Below, one piece after another: positions 16,910-25,919 of a stretch of 64,000 nt of DNA. A program made the position numbers and the translations under genes. The stretch covers positions 7,611 through 71,610 of the forward strand of contig JBLHKW010000003.1 of assembly GCA_047618565.1 (NCBI GenBank). Direction: 5' to 3'. Origin of the DNA: JBLHKW01 sp047618565 (GTDB lineage: Bacteria > Planctomycetota > UBA1135 > GCA-002686595). Every line of letters starts with the position of its first letter. Within the stretch, counting starts at the first letter, position 1. The notes under the pieces were generated by a model, which saw only the letters and a program-made list of their open reading frames with translations, did not search any database and was not told the DNA's origin.

Positions 16910-18877
16910 ATGAAGTCTGCCCGACCCTCCGAGCCCCCCGATCAGGGCGTCGATCTCCCCCCGCTGTTGCCCGGGATCCAGAGTCCCGCGGACCTGAAAC
17001 AGCTTCCGAGGGAGTCGCTGCCACAGTTGTGCGCCGAGGTGCGCGAATTCCTGCTGCAAAGCGTCGGTCGTTCCGGCGGCCACATGGGGTCGAACATGGG
17101 CGTGGTCGAGCTGACCGTCGCCCTGCATTACGCGTTCGACTTCCGGCGCGATCGCCTGGTCTGGGACGTGTCGCATCAGTCCTACACGCACAAGGTGCTG
17201 ACCGGTCGCCGGGATGGCTTTGCCAAATTGCGCCAGACCGACGGGATCTGTGGATTCACGAATCCGGCAGAGTCCGAGTACGACCTGTTCCATACGGGGC
17301 ACGCGGGAACGAGCATCAGTCTCGGTCTCGGCCTCGCGATGGGCATGGCCCACGAGCCGGACCCGGCGCAGGTGGTGTCGGTCATCGGAGACGCGAGCCT
17401 CGGTGCCGGCGTTGCCTTTGAAGGCCTGAACCACGCCGGCGCGACCGGATTGCCGATGCTCGTCGTACTCAACGACAACGAGTGGTCGATCTCGAAGACG
17501 GTCGGCTCACTCGCTCGCTACCTCTCGCGCATTCGCTCCAACCGCCTGGTTCAACGCGCGCAGCAGGAGACCAAGAACCTGATCAACGCGATCCCTCTGA
17601 TCGGTCCGCGCGTCGACCGTGCGCTCGAGGAGATCGGTGAGGTCGTGCGTCATGCTGTGGTACCGGGGCACGTCTTCGAGGAGCTGGGCGTGACCTACGT
17701 GGGGCCGATCGACGGCCACGATGTGGAGCTGATCCTCGAGACCCTCGAACGTAGCGCCAAGCTCGACGGGACCGTGATGCTGCACCTCTTGACCGAGAAA
17801 GGCCGCGGTCACCCGAAGGCCCCCGGGCATCCGGAGCGCGTGCACGCGGTCAAGCCCAGCGCGAGCGCCAGGGCCGCAGCCACTCCGGACAAGACCGAGG
17901 CGGCGCCCGCGCCCGTCGGCGGCGTCTCCTATACGGCCGCATTCGCGGACGCACTGGCTCGGCTGAGCGAGGGCGACGTGCGCATCCACGCGCTGACCGC
18001 CGCGATGCCGTCCGGCACGGGGCTGGTCGAGTACTCGGAGCGTTTCCCCGCCCGATTCCACGACACCGGGATCACCGAACAGCACGCCGTGGCCATGGCG
18101 TCGGGCATGGCGAAGGCCGGATTGCGCCCGGTTGTTGCCGTCTATTCGACCTTCCTGCAGCGCGGCTACGACCAGGTCTTCCAGGAGGTCGTGCTCCAAG
18201 GCCTGCCGGTCGTGTTCTGCCTGGATCGCGCCGGCCTGGTCGGCCAGGACGGACCGACCCACAACGGTGTCTTCGACATCGCCTACCTGCGCACCCTGCC
18301 GGAGATCACATTGTGCGCCCCGCGTGACGCCACGGACATGCGCCGCATGCTCGAGGCCGCGCTGGCAGCCAAGGGCCCTGTGGCCATGCGTTTTCCCCGT
18401 GCGGACTGCCCGCCGGAGGTGTTCCACGGCGATGAACGGCGCCCGATGGAGCGCGGCAAGGCGGAGGTCCTGCGCGAAGGCCAGCAGATCGTCATCTGGG
18501 CCTACGGCGTCATGGTAGGCGTGGCTTGCGAGGTCGCTCAGCGTTTCGAACGCCGCGGCGTTCAGGTCGGCGTTGTCGACGCGCGCTACTGCAAGCCCCT
18601 CGACGAGGATCTGCTGGGCCTGCACATCAAGTCTTGCCGCCACGTCATCACGCTTGAAGACCACCAGAAGGCAGGTGGCTTCGGCTCGGCCGTGCTCGAG
18701 GCCAGCAACCGCCTGTCGCGGGGCATCGATGACCCCGCGCGGGTCAAGCTGCTGGGCATCCCCGATCGCTTCATCTCCCACCGGACGTCGCGCGATGAGC
18801 AACTGGCCGACCTCGGCCTGGATGCGGACGGAGTGGAACGCACCGTGCGCCAGTTCCTGCAACCGACCCTGATCTAG
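16910..18877 (+). CDS. dxs: 1-deoxy-D-xylulose-5-phosphate synthase
   Basis: Starting at ATG 16910 gives 655 residues, the normal Dxs size. It has the N-terminal GGHMGSNMGVVELTVALHY, the thiamine-diphosphate site GDASLGAGVAFEGLNHAG...NDNEWSIS, the mid-domain GHDVELILETLERS and the transketolase-like half with DTGITEQHAVAMASGMA, CLDRAGLVGQDGPTH and the C-terminal DARYCKPLDEDL...LEDHQKAGGFGSAVLE. It makes DXP from pyruvate and glyceraldehyde-3-phosphate, the entry step of the MEP isoprenoid pathway feeding IspA next door. An Ala-rich linker near 320-340 separates the halves. Confidence 0.96.
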   Translation: MKSARPSEPPDQGVDLPPLLPGIQSPADLKQLPRESLPQLCAEVREFLLQSVGRSGGHMGSNMGVVELTVALHYAFDFRRDRLVWDVSHQSYTHKVLTGRRDGFAKLRQTDGICGFTNPAESEYDLFHTGHAGTSISLGLGLAMGMAHEPDPAQVVSVIGDASLGAGVAFEGLNHAGATGLPMLVVLNDNEWSISKTVGSLARYLSRIRSNRLVQRAQQETKNLINAIPLIGPRVDRALEEIGEVVRHAVVPGHVFEELGVTYVGPIDGHDVELILETLERSAKLDGTVMLHLLTEKGRGHPKAPGHPERVHAVKPSASARAAATPDKTEAAPAPVGGVSYTAAFADALARLSEGDVRIHALTAAMPSGTGLVEYSERFPARFHDTGITEQHAVAMASGMAKAGLRPVVAVYSTFLQRGYDQVFQEVVLQGLPVVFCLDRAGLVGQDGPTHNGVFDIAYLRTLPEITLCAPRDATDMRRMLEAALAAKGPVAMRFPRADCPPEVFHGDERRPMERGKAEVLREGQQIVIWAYGVMVGVACEVAQRFERRGVQVGVVDARYCKPLDEDLLGLHIKSCRHVITLEDHQKAGGFGSAVLEASNRLSRGIDDPARVKLLGIPDRFISHRTSRDEQLADLGLDADGVERTVRQFLQPTLI

Positions 18878-18914
18878 CCTGGATGATTTCCGGTCATCTC
18901 CCCGGTGGTCCCTA

Positions 18915-19934
18915 GTGCCTGATAACAGCGTGCCTTCCGACCCGGAGTCTTCCGCCTACGGGGGCGAGGAGTTCATCTCGACCCCGTCGCCTTTTCATGA
19001 GGGCGACGTCAGGCATGTCCTCGTACTCGCCGACGCCACCAAGCAGGCGGTCGAGGGCTTGCTGCCCGAAATCGAGCGCTGGCTCAGGGATCGCGTCGAC
19101 GTCGTCGAGGTCGAGCGCGACGTGCGACGCTTCAGCTGGGCGCGCGAACACGGCGAGCCCGCGGGGGAGACACGCTCGCGTCCGGACCTCGTGGTCGTGC
19201 TCGGCGGCGATGGCAGCGTGCTGTCCGCCGTGCGCGCCTTCGCTGACGACCCGGTGCCGACGCTGGGGGTGAATTTCGGGGGCGTCGGATACCTCGCACC
19301 GGTGGACGCGCCACACTGGCGTGAGGGGCTTGCGGAGGTCCTGGCGGGGACCGGCATCGTGGAACCGCGTATGCGCCTCGAGGCGCGTCTGCACCCGAAA
19401 AAGGGCGCGCCTTCGCGTCGGCTGGTGGCCCTGAACGAGTTCGCTCTCTCGCGTGGTGCGACCCAGGGCATGCTGCGCATCGACCTGCGCGTTGCGGGCC
19501 GTTGGGCGAGCGACTATCGCGCGGACGGGCTGATCCTCGCGACCCCCAGTGGCTCGACTGCGTATTCGCTGGCCGCCGGTGGCCCGGTTCTGGCGCCCTC
19601 GATGCTGGGCATCATCGTCACTCCGGTCTGCCCGTTCGCGCTGGCCCATCGCCCGGTCGTACTGCATCCCGATCATGAATTGACTGTCTCCGTGACGAGC
19701 GCCTCCGGACTCGTTACCTTCGCCGTCGATGGACATGGATTTCACCCGGTCAACGTCGGGGACTCTGTCGTGATCAAGCGACATCCCGTGTCCTATCCGC
19801 TGCTCGCACGACCCTCTTCGGATCCGTGGCGCCGGTTGCGCGACCGGCTCGGTTGGCGTGGGAGCATCCCCCTGCAGGGGGCCACGCCGACGGGGCGCGA
19901 GAATGCCGCCGGGACCGACAACGAACCCCAGTGA
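18915..19934 (+). CDS. nadK: NAD kinase
   Basis: A 339-residue protein with a GTG start at 18915. The kinase core motifs are clear: LGGDGSVLSAVRAF, LGVNFGGVGYLAP, LNEFALSRG, YRADGLILATPSGSTAYSLAAGGPVL and the C-terminal FAVDGHGFHPV. It phosphorylates NAD to NADP with ATP or polyphosphate. It has an N-terminal extension of about 30 residues and a basic C-terminal tail of about 50 residues compared with compact NadKs. It lies 37 bases after dxs, and its TGA stop overlaps the next gene's GTG start (GTGA, 19931-19934), which implies translational coupling. Confidence 0.95.
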   Translation: MPDNSVPSDPESSAYGGEEFISTPSPFHEGDVRHVLVLADATKQAVEGLLPEIERWLRDRVDVVEVERDVRRFSWAREHGEPAGETRSRPDLVVVLGGDGSVLSAVRAFADDPVPTLGVNFGGVGYLAPVDAPHWREGLAEVLAGTGIVEPRMRLEARLHPKKGAPSRRLVALNEFALSRGATQGMLRIDLRVAGRWASDYRADGLILATPSGSTAYSLAAGGPVLAPSMLGIIVTPVCPFALAHRPVVLHPDHELTVSVTSASGLVTFAVDGHGFHPVNVGDSVVIKRHPVSYPLLARPSSDPWRRLRDRLGWRGSIPLQGATPTGRENAAGTDNEPQ

Positions 19935-21091
19935 ACACCCAAGATTCCTCCACCCCCGCCGCGGGTTTTGGTGCCGAGCAACCGAACCAGGTGCCGCCGC
20001 TACTGAGGCTCCTGTTCGTCTTCGGGCTGCTCTACGGTTTCCTGGTCGCCATCAAGATGATGGGCGGTGGGATCGCCATGCTTGGCAAGGAGACCTCCCA
20101 GGGCCTGTTTTCGGGGGTCTCGAACCCGTTCGCCGGGCTTGGCCTGGGCGTTCTGGCGACCGTGCTGGTGCAGAGTTCCAGCACGACCACGGCGACCATC
20201 GTGGGGCTCGTGGGCAGTGGCGTTCTGACCGTGAAGGCGGCGGTGCCCATGATCATGGGCGCCAACATCGGCACCACGGTGACCAACACGCTCGTCTCCA
20301 TCGGTCACGTACGCAAGTCCCAGGAGTTTGAGCGAGCGCTTGCGGCGGCGACCGTGCACGACTTCTTCAACCTCCTGTGCGTGGCCCTCCTGCTCCCGCT
20401 GGAGTTGATGACGGGCTTCCTGTCGAACGGCGCCACCGCCCTCACGGACGTGCTGACCGTCAGTGCCGGGACGAGCTACAAGAGCCCGATCAAGAAGGCG
20501 GTCAAGTACGTCTTCAACGGCGTCGTCGGGGCGCTCGAGTCGTTCGGGTTGTCCGGAACCCCGCTGGCCGTGACGGTCGGACTGCTGGGTGTCGCGTTGA
20601 CCTTTCTCTGCCTGGTGCTCATCACGCGCAACATGCGCGTCATGATTTCCACTCGCCTGGAGCGCGTGATCAACAACGCCCTCGGCAAGGGCGGCTGGAT
20701 CGGAATTCTGATCGGCGTGATGGTCACCGTGGCTGTTCAGTCATCGAGCATCACCACTTCCCTGCTCGTGCCCATGTGTGCAGCCGGCGTGCTGACCCTC
20801 GAAAACGCTTTCCCGATCATGCTGGGCGCCAATATTGGCACCACGGTCACGGCCCTGCTCGCCAGCCTGGCCGCGGATAGCAGCGCTGGACTGACGATCG
20901 CCCTCGTGCACACGCTCTTCAATCTTGTTGGAGTGCTGCTCTTCTACCCCTTCCCTGTGGTGCGCCGGATCCCGATCCGGATGGCGCGCCTGCTGGCTAC
21001 CAAGGCCTGCCGCCAACCGCTGTGGTTATTTGCCTACGTGGTTGTCGTATTCATCCTCATCCCGCTCGGAGGTTGGCTCCTCCTTCGATGA
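19931..21091 (+). CDS. Na/Pi-cotransporter family protein (NptA/YjbB-like)
   Basis: The GTG at 19931, overlapping the nadK stop as GTGA, gives 386 residues; the open frame to 19826 would overlap nadK. Two inverted-topology repeats carry the family signature: QSSSTTTATIVGLVGSG...MGANIGTTVTN in the first half and QSSSITTSLLVPMCAAG...LGANIGTTVTA in the second. Roughly nine membrane segments. The family moves phosphate with sodium, in uptake or export. It is followed 15 bases later by a PhoU-domain gene, the usual partner. Unlike the YjbB type it lacks a fused C-terminal PhoU domain; that domain is encoded separately here. Confidence 0.92.
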   Translation: MNTQDSSTPAAGFGAEQPNQVPPLLRLLFVFGLLYGFLVAIKMMGGGIAMLGKETSQGLFSGVSNPFAGLGLGVLATVLVQSSSTTTATIVGLVGSGVLTVKAAVPMIMGANIGTTVTNTLVSIGHVRKSQEFERALAAATVHDFFNLLCVALLLPLELMTGFLSNGATALTDVLTVSAGTSYKSPIKKAVKYVFNGVVGALESFGLSGTPLAVTVGLLGVALTFLCLVLITRNMRVMISTRLERVINNALGKGGWIGILIGVMVTVAVQSSSITTSLLVPMCAAGVLTLENAFPIMLGANIGTTVTALLASLAADSSAGLTIALVHTLFNLVGVLLFYPFPVVRRIPIRMARLLATKACRQPLWLFAYVVVVFILIPLGGWLLLR

Positions 21092-21106
21092 GTCCAGGAA
21101 CTGATC

Positions 21107-21772
21107 ATGCTTAACTGGTTACAGACATTCGGAAGCGGTGCAAGTGGTCTCAGGGAGATCAACGCGCGTTTCCTGGAGATGCTTCAGGACGGGCGTCACA
21201 TCTTTGATGCGGCCGCGAACGCGCTGCTGAGTGGGGGCGATCCGGAGGTGATTCGCGAGGACCTGTTCCGGACCGATGCGCGCATCAACCAGACGGAACA
21301 GCAGATCCGGCGCGAGATCGTCGTGCACGGGACCATCCACGGCGCGGCGACATTCCCCGTGCTGCTGACGATGATGAGCCTGGTGAAGGATGCGGAACGC
21401 GTGGGCGACTACGCCAAGAACCTCTTTGACCTGGCGGCCCTACGTCCGGACATGGACCCCGCGGACATCGCCGAGCTCACGGCCATCAAGGACCAGGTTT
21501 CGAACCTGTTGATCCGCGCCCACGGCATCTTCAAGCAGCAGGAGGTCGCTTCGGCTAAGGAGTTCCTGGAGGAGACGGATGGCCTTCAGAACCGTTGCGA
21601 TGCGCGTGTTGAGTACTGCATCAAGAGTGCGGACCGCAACCGGGTAGCGGAGGTGCTGGCCTATCGCTACTGCAAGCGCGTGGCCAGCCACGTGGGCAAC
21701 ATCGTGACGTCGGTCGTGATGCCCGTGGACAAGCTCGATTACTTCCCGAACAAGCCCATGTCCGAGCAGTAG
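21107..21772 (+). CDS. PhoU-domain protein, partner of the Na/Pi cotransporter
   Basis: A 221-residue helical protein. It shows the PhoU-like pattern of paired three-helix bundles with acidic metal-binding positions (FRTDARINQTEQQIRREIVVHG; LTMMSLVKDAERVGDYAKNLFDLA; CIKSADRNRVAEVLAYRYCKRVASHVGNIVTSVV). The E/DxxxD-type motif in KDAERVGDYAKN binds metal clusters in PhoU. It starts 15 bases after the transporter and probably gates or senses phosphate flux. There are no pst genes nearby, so a role with the Na/Pi transporter is more likely than with PstSCAB. Confidence 0.88.
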   Translation: MLNWLQTFGSGASGLREINARFLEMLQDGRHIFDAAANALLSGGDPEVIREDLFRTDARINQTEQQIRREIVVHGTIHGAATFPVLLTMMSLVKDAERVGDYAKNLFDLAALRPDMDPADIAELTAIKDQVSNLLIRAHGIFKQQEVASAKEFLEETDGLQNRCDARVEYCIKSADRNRVAEVLAYRYCKRVASHVGNIVTSVVMPVDKLDYFPNKPMSEQ

Positions 21773-21804
21773 GGCCGCAGGAGCGCAGCCCCGGCGCCCC
21801 CGGG

Positions 21805-22533
21805 CTAGTGCGGTAGCGGCGTGCGCGAGTCCGCCTGGATGAGCCCGTCTTCGAGGTAGACGACACCCTCGCAGCGCTGAGCCAGGCGATTGTCGTGGGT
21901 GACCAGCAGCAGCGCCAGCTGGCGTTCTTCCTGCTCCCTGAAGATGAGTTCTAGGACCTTCTCGCCGGTGGCCGTGTCGAGGTTGCCCGTGGGCTCATCG
22001 GCGATCAGGATCGGCGGGTCGAGCAGCAGGGCACGCGCGATGGCGACGCGTTGCTGTTCACCGCCCGATAGCTGACCGGGCCGGTGCGTGAGGCGCTTGC
22101 TCATGCCGAACTTGACCAGCATCTCGCGTGCTCGCTCGGTGTACTCACGTTTGCGGCGTCGAAACTGAAATCCGCGGTTGGCGATCATTGCCGGCAGCAG
22201 CACATTCTCGACCGCGTTGAGCTCCGGCAGCAGGTGGTAGAACTGAAAGACGAACCCGATGCGCCGGTTGCGCAGCTGCGAGCGCGCCTTGCGGCTCAGG
22301 CTCCAGGCGTCGGTGTCCTCGAGGAACACCTGGCCCTCACTCGGCGCGTCGAGCAGGCCGAGGATGTTGAGCAGAGTGGTCTTGCCCGCGCCCGACGTTC
22401 CCATCAGGCACAGTTGCTCGCCACGCTGTAGCTCGATGTCTACCCCGTGCAGCACCTCGAGGTTGCGGTCACCGACCTTGAATGCCTTGCGCACGCCACG
22501 CGTTGAAAGCAGTACTTTGTTCCCGTTGCTCAT
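21805..22533 (-). CDS. lolD: lipoprotein-release ABC transporter ATP-binding protein (LolD)
   Basis: Starting at ATG 22533 gives 242 residues, overlapping the permease stop as ATGA. Walker A GTSGAGKTTLLN, Q-loop FVFQFYHLLPELNAVENVLLP, signature LSGGEQQRVAIARALL, Walker B PILIADEPTGNLD and the switch His (LLVTHDNRLA) are all present. FYHLLPELNAVENV is the LolD/MacB-type Q-loop. It powers extraction of lipoproteins from the inner membrane for LolA. It is the last gene of lysS-lolC/E-lolD. Its stop codon lies in a CTAG (21805-21808). Confidence 0.92.
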   Translation of the reverse strand: MSNGNKVLLSTRGVRKAFKVGDRNLEVLHGVDIELQRGEQLCLMGTSGAGKTTLLNILGLLDAPSEGQVFLEDTDAWSLSRKARSQLRNRRIGFVFQFYHLLPELNAVENVLLPAMIANRGFQFRRRKREYTERAREMLVKFGMSKRLTHRPGQLSGGEQQRVAIARALLLDPPILIADEPTGNLDTATGEKVLELIFREQEERQLALLLVTHDNRLAQRCEGVVYLEDGLIQADSRTPLPH

Positions 22534-23912
22534 TCGTACCTCAGGGCGTCGATGGGGTGCATGCGCGCCGCACGCAGCGCCGGGATGGCGGCGAAGAGCA
22601 GGGTACACCCGAAGGCGCCCAGCATGATGATGGCGACCCCGTAGGGCTCGATCACGCTCGGGATGTGGTCGAAGTAGTAGACGTTGCGATCGAAGATCTC
22701 GATGCCAAAGGTGCTCGACAGCCAGCGTTCGATCGAGTCGATCTTGATCGCGGCCCAGACTCCGGCTGTGGCGCCCAGCAGCGTGCCCACGAGCGCCTGC
22801 CAGAACGCGATCAACAGGAAGACCGAGAGGATGCCCGTCGGTGTTCCACCCAGTGCACTGATGATGCCGATGTCCCGACGCTTCTCGCTGACCATCATCG
22901 AGAGCAGGGCGAAGACCGTGAAGCCGGCGACGATCATCACCAGGCTGAGCATGATGCCCATCAGGGACTTCTCGTTCTCAACAGCCGCCAGGAAGACCTG
23001 TTTGAACTGTTCCCAGGTCTTGATCTCGCTCATGCGGCCGTAGTCGAAGCGAGGTTCGTGTAGCAGGCCCTGCTTGGCGAGCGTCTGGTTTAGGTCGCCG
23101 ACGATCACATCCGAGTCGCGCTCATAGTCGACGAGCTTTACGAGGATGTGGGTGAAGTAGTCGCCCTCGCCGATCAGGTCCGCGAGCACGGGGCGATCCA
23201 TGTAGATCCGGCCCGCGTCCATCTCGTTGTCGCCCGAGCGGAACATGCCGGCCACAACGTAACGCTGGTTGCTGGGCTGGCTGCCCTCTTCGATCGACTG
23301 CTGGGACATCGTGACGAGATCGATCACGTCACCCCGTCCGAGCTGCCATGCGAGGGCGAGCTGCTCGCCCAGGATGACGCGCTCCAGGGGCCGCTCGTCG
23401 AGCTCGCGCGGGTCGTACTCGGGTGGCACGGCGAAGGGGTCGTCCACGTCGACCGGACGTGCGACGTTGTAGAGCGAAGACGCTTCGAGCGCGGTGCGCA
23501 GCTCCGTGGCCTGGTACTCGTCCTGGGGGTCGATCCCGATCAGCTGCACCATCTGGAAGTCGCGCCGGCGCGGGTCCAGCGCCAGGTTGCCGCGACCGCG
23601 GATATTGACCAGGCCCGCGTGCTGGATCTGGGGACAGGCGCCTGCGACGCGCTCGTCCGAGCGGATCGCTTCCAGCAGGCGCGCCGGCCGGGTCGGGATC
23701 AGGCTGCCATCCTGCAGGGCCTCGCCCTGGCGCGGCTGGATGATCAGATCCGCCAGGGAACCGCGCAGGATGCCACGGCTCTCGGCCAGGAAGCCGGACA
23801 TGATCGACAGGATCAGGATCAGCGCGGCCACCGCGATCGCGATGCCCGCCGTTCCGATCCAGTTGGTGCGCCGCCTTTTGAGGTAGCGCAGGCTCAGGAA
23901 ACTACGGTACAC
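22530..23912 (-). CDS. lipoprotein-release ABC transporter permease (LolC/LolE)
   Basis: A 460-residue permease of the MacB/FtsX type. One N-terminal membrane segment follows the LolC/E start pattern (MYRSFLSLRYLKRRRTNWIG), then a large periplasmic domain (about 50-320), three C-terminal segments and the closing ALRAARMHPIDALRYE. LSMMVSEKRRDIGIISALGGT is the coupling-helix region contacting LolD. At 460 residues it is longer than E. coli LolC/E (about 400), mostly in the periplasmic domain. Only one permease gene is present, so it probably works as a homodimer (LolF-like) with LolD. Four bases separate it from lysS. Confidence 0.9.
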   Translation of the reverse strand: MYRSFLSLRYLKRRRTNWIGTAGIAIAVAALILILSIMSGFLAESRGILRGSLADLIIQPRQGEALQDGSLIPTRPARLLEAIRSDERVAGACPQIQHAGLVNIRGRGNLALDPRRRDFQMVQLIGIDPQDEYQATELRTALEASSLYNVARPVDVDDPFAVPPEYDPRELDERPLERVILGEQLALAWQLGRGDVIDLVTMSQQSIEEGSQPSNQRYVVAGMFRSGDNEMDAGRIYMDRPVLADLIGEGDYFTHILVKLVDYERDSDVIVGDLNQTLAKQGLLHEPRFDYGRMSEIKTWEQFKQVFLAAVENEKSLMGIMLSLVMIVAGFTVFALLSMMVSEKRRDIGIISALGGTPTGILSVFLLIAFWQALVGTLLGATAGVWAAIKIDSIERWLSSTFGIEIFDRNVYYFDHIPSVIEPYGVAIIMLGAFGCTLLFAAIPALRAARMHPIDALRYE

Positions 23913-23916
23913 CGCG

Positions 23917-25398
23917 TCAGGACTCCTCGCCGTCGGCAGCTGCCTCGGCGCTCGCCTGGGGGCGCATGGTGGGGAAGAGCAGCACGTCGCGGATCGAGTC
24001 CTGGCCCGTGAGCAGCATCACCAGTCGGTCGATGCCGATGCCCAGGCCTCCCGTCGGGGGCATGCCGAACTCGAGCGCCTGGACGTAGTCGATATCGACC
24101 TCGCCCGGCGTCTCGGGATCCTTGCTCGCCACCTGTGCCTCGAAGCGCCGCTGCTGTTCCTCGGGGTCGTTCAGCTCGCTGAACGCGTTGCCGATCTCCA
24201 TCCCACCGATGAACACCTCGAAGCGTTCGGCCAGGCGCGGGTCGTCCGGCTTGGCCTTCGTCAGGGGGCAGATCTGGATCGGGTAGTCGATGACGAATGT
24301 GGGGCCGGTGAGGTGCGGCTCGACGCATTTCTCGTAGACGTCGTTCATGGTCTTCCAGAAGTCCTCGGAGATGTGCACCCCGAGCTCCTTCGCGCGCGCC
24401 AGGACCTTCTCCTGGTCGTCGAACTCGCAGCCCACATGCTTGGCGAAGAGCTCGATGTAGGAGAGCCGCTCGAAGGGCGCCTTCAGGTCGTACTCGACTT
24501 CACGGAAAGTGGTCTTCGTGCTGCCGTTGAGCTTGAGCGCGAGGCTCTCGATCAGACCCTCGCAGATCTCCATCATGCGCCGGTAGTCGGCCTGGGCCTC
24601 GTACAGCTCGAGCATTGTGAATTCCGGGTTGTGCCTGACCGAGAGGCCTTCATTCCGGAAATTGCGTGCGATCTCGAAGACCCGTTCCAGGCCACCGACG
24701 ATCAGACGCTTGAGGTAGAGCTCGGGCGCGATGCGCAGGTAGAGCTCCATGTCGAGCGCGTTATGGTGCGTCGAGAAGGGGCGCGCGGTGGCGCCTCCCA
24801 TGATCGGGTGCAGGGTCGGAGTCTCGACCTCGATGTAGCCCTGGGCTTCCAGGTACTGGCGCGTTCCCGAGAGCACCTGTGCACGTTTGACGAAGACCTC
24901 GCGCACGCCTTCGGATGCCCACAGGTCCACGTAGCGGCGTCGGTAGCGGGCCTCCTTGTCCACCAGTCCGTGCCACTTCTCGGGCGGCGCTGCGACGGCC
25001 TTGGAGAGCAGAGTGACCTCGTGCGCCCAGATCGTCGGCTCGCCCTTCTGGGTGTGTCCGAGTTCGCCGGTGACCGCGAAGAGGTCTCCACCGTCCAGCC
25101 ACTTGCGCTGCGGCCACCATTCGGTGAGCCGGTTCTTCTGCAAGCCGACCTGGATGCGTTGCCCGGCCGAGAGCAGGGGCGCGAAGATGAGCTTGCCGAA
25201 GTCGCGCATGCCCATGAGGCGTCCGGCGGCCGTGACGGTCTCGCCGACGAGCGCTCCGGGAGCGTCGGGTGTACCGGCGCCTTCCAGCAGCACGGCGAGG
25301 TCCTGGGCCTGGACTCCACGGGCGGGCCACGGGTCGACCCCGGCCGCGCGCATGGCGGCGACCTTGGCCTGTCGATCGGGATGGGCGAGATCGGTCAT
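23917..25398 (-). CDS. lysS: lysyl-tRNA synthetase, class II
   Basis: A 493-residue enzyme. An N-terminal OB-fold anticodon-binding domain (AAGRLMGMRDFGKLIFAPLL...GDLFAVTGELGHTQKGEPTIW) is followed by the class II core: motif 1 near VEVETPTLHPIMGGATARPF, motif 2 ERVFEIARNFRNEGLSVRHNP then EFTMLELYEA, and motif 3 GMPPTGGLGIGIDRLVMLLTG then DSIRDVLLFPTMRP. The C-terminus adds about a dozen acidic/Ala residues. It charges tRNA-Lys in the cytoplasm. It is the first gene of the operon with lolC/E and lolD, an arrangement seen in several phyla. Confidence 0.95.
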   Translation of the reverse strand: MTDLAHPDRQAKVAAMRAAGVDPWPARGVQAQDLAVLLEGAGTPDAPGALVGETVTAAGRLMGMRDFGKLIFAPLLSAGQRIQVGLQKNRLTEWWPQRKWLDGGDLFAVTGELGHTQKGEPTIWAHEVTLLSKAVAAPPEKWHGLVDKEARYRRRYVDLWASEGVREVFVKRAQVLSGTRQYLEAQGYIEVETPTLHPIMGGATARPFSTHHNALDMELYLRIAPELYLKRLIVGGLERVFEIARNFRNEGLSVRHNPEFTMLELYEAQADYRRMMEICEGLIESLALKLNGSTKTTFREVEYDLKAPFERLSYIELFAKHVGCEFDDQEKVLARAKELGVHISEDFWKTMNDVYEKCVEPHLTGPTFVIDYPIQICPLTKAKPDDPRLAERFEVFIGGMEIGNAFSELNDPEEQQRRFEAQVASKDPETPGEVDIDYVQALEFGMPPTGGLGIGIDRLVMLLTGQDSIRDVLLFPTMRPQASAEAAADGEES

Positions 25399-25575
25399 CG
25401 CTGGGGCGTGGGAGGTGTTACGGGAGGGGATGCGGGCGTAGGGATCAGGTCATCGCACGCTGGAAGCGGAATGGTCGCATCCCAGCTTCAAACTTGCCAC
25501 CACACTCGGCCGAGAGCGCAGACTCTGTTCGGTCCTCGTGGCATGGGCCGGCCCATCGTCGCGGCGGCTACCGGG

Positions 25576-25592
25576 GCCGACCTGGGGTCGGC
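25576..25592 (-). terminator. hairpin downstream of tRNA-Ala
   Basis: A perfect 7-bp stem (gccgacc / ggtcggc) with a 3-nt loop starts seven bases beyond the encoded CCA of the tRNA. No U-tract. It may end the tRNA transcript before the lysS operon. The 200 bp between it and lysS hold nothing else recognisable. Confidence 0.4.
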
Positions 25593-25598
25593 GGGGGG

Positions 25599-25674
<76 letters not shown>

Positions 25675-25919
25675 GGATCCAGGTCGCACCGCGGGGCCAC
25701 GGCCTCGGGCCGGCTCGGTGCGACATTGGGGCGCAGAGCATGGCCCTGCGAGGCGCCGGAGTCAACCCCCTCGCGCAGAGAACCCGGGGCGCCGGGTCAG
25801 GTCGGGGCGAGGCGAGCGCTTCGGGTGGCGTCCAGCGGGTCGCGATCCTATCCTGACCGGCTTGCACCCTCTGCCTTTCGCGGCCGGGGGTTCCATCCCG
25901 GCGCCCCGCCCGCATTCCA

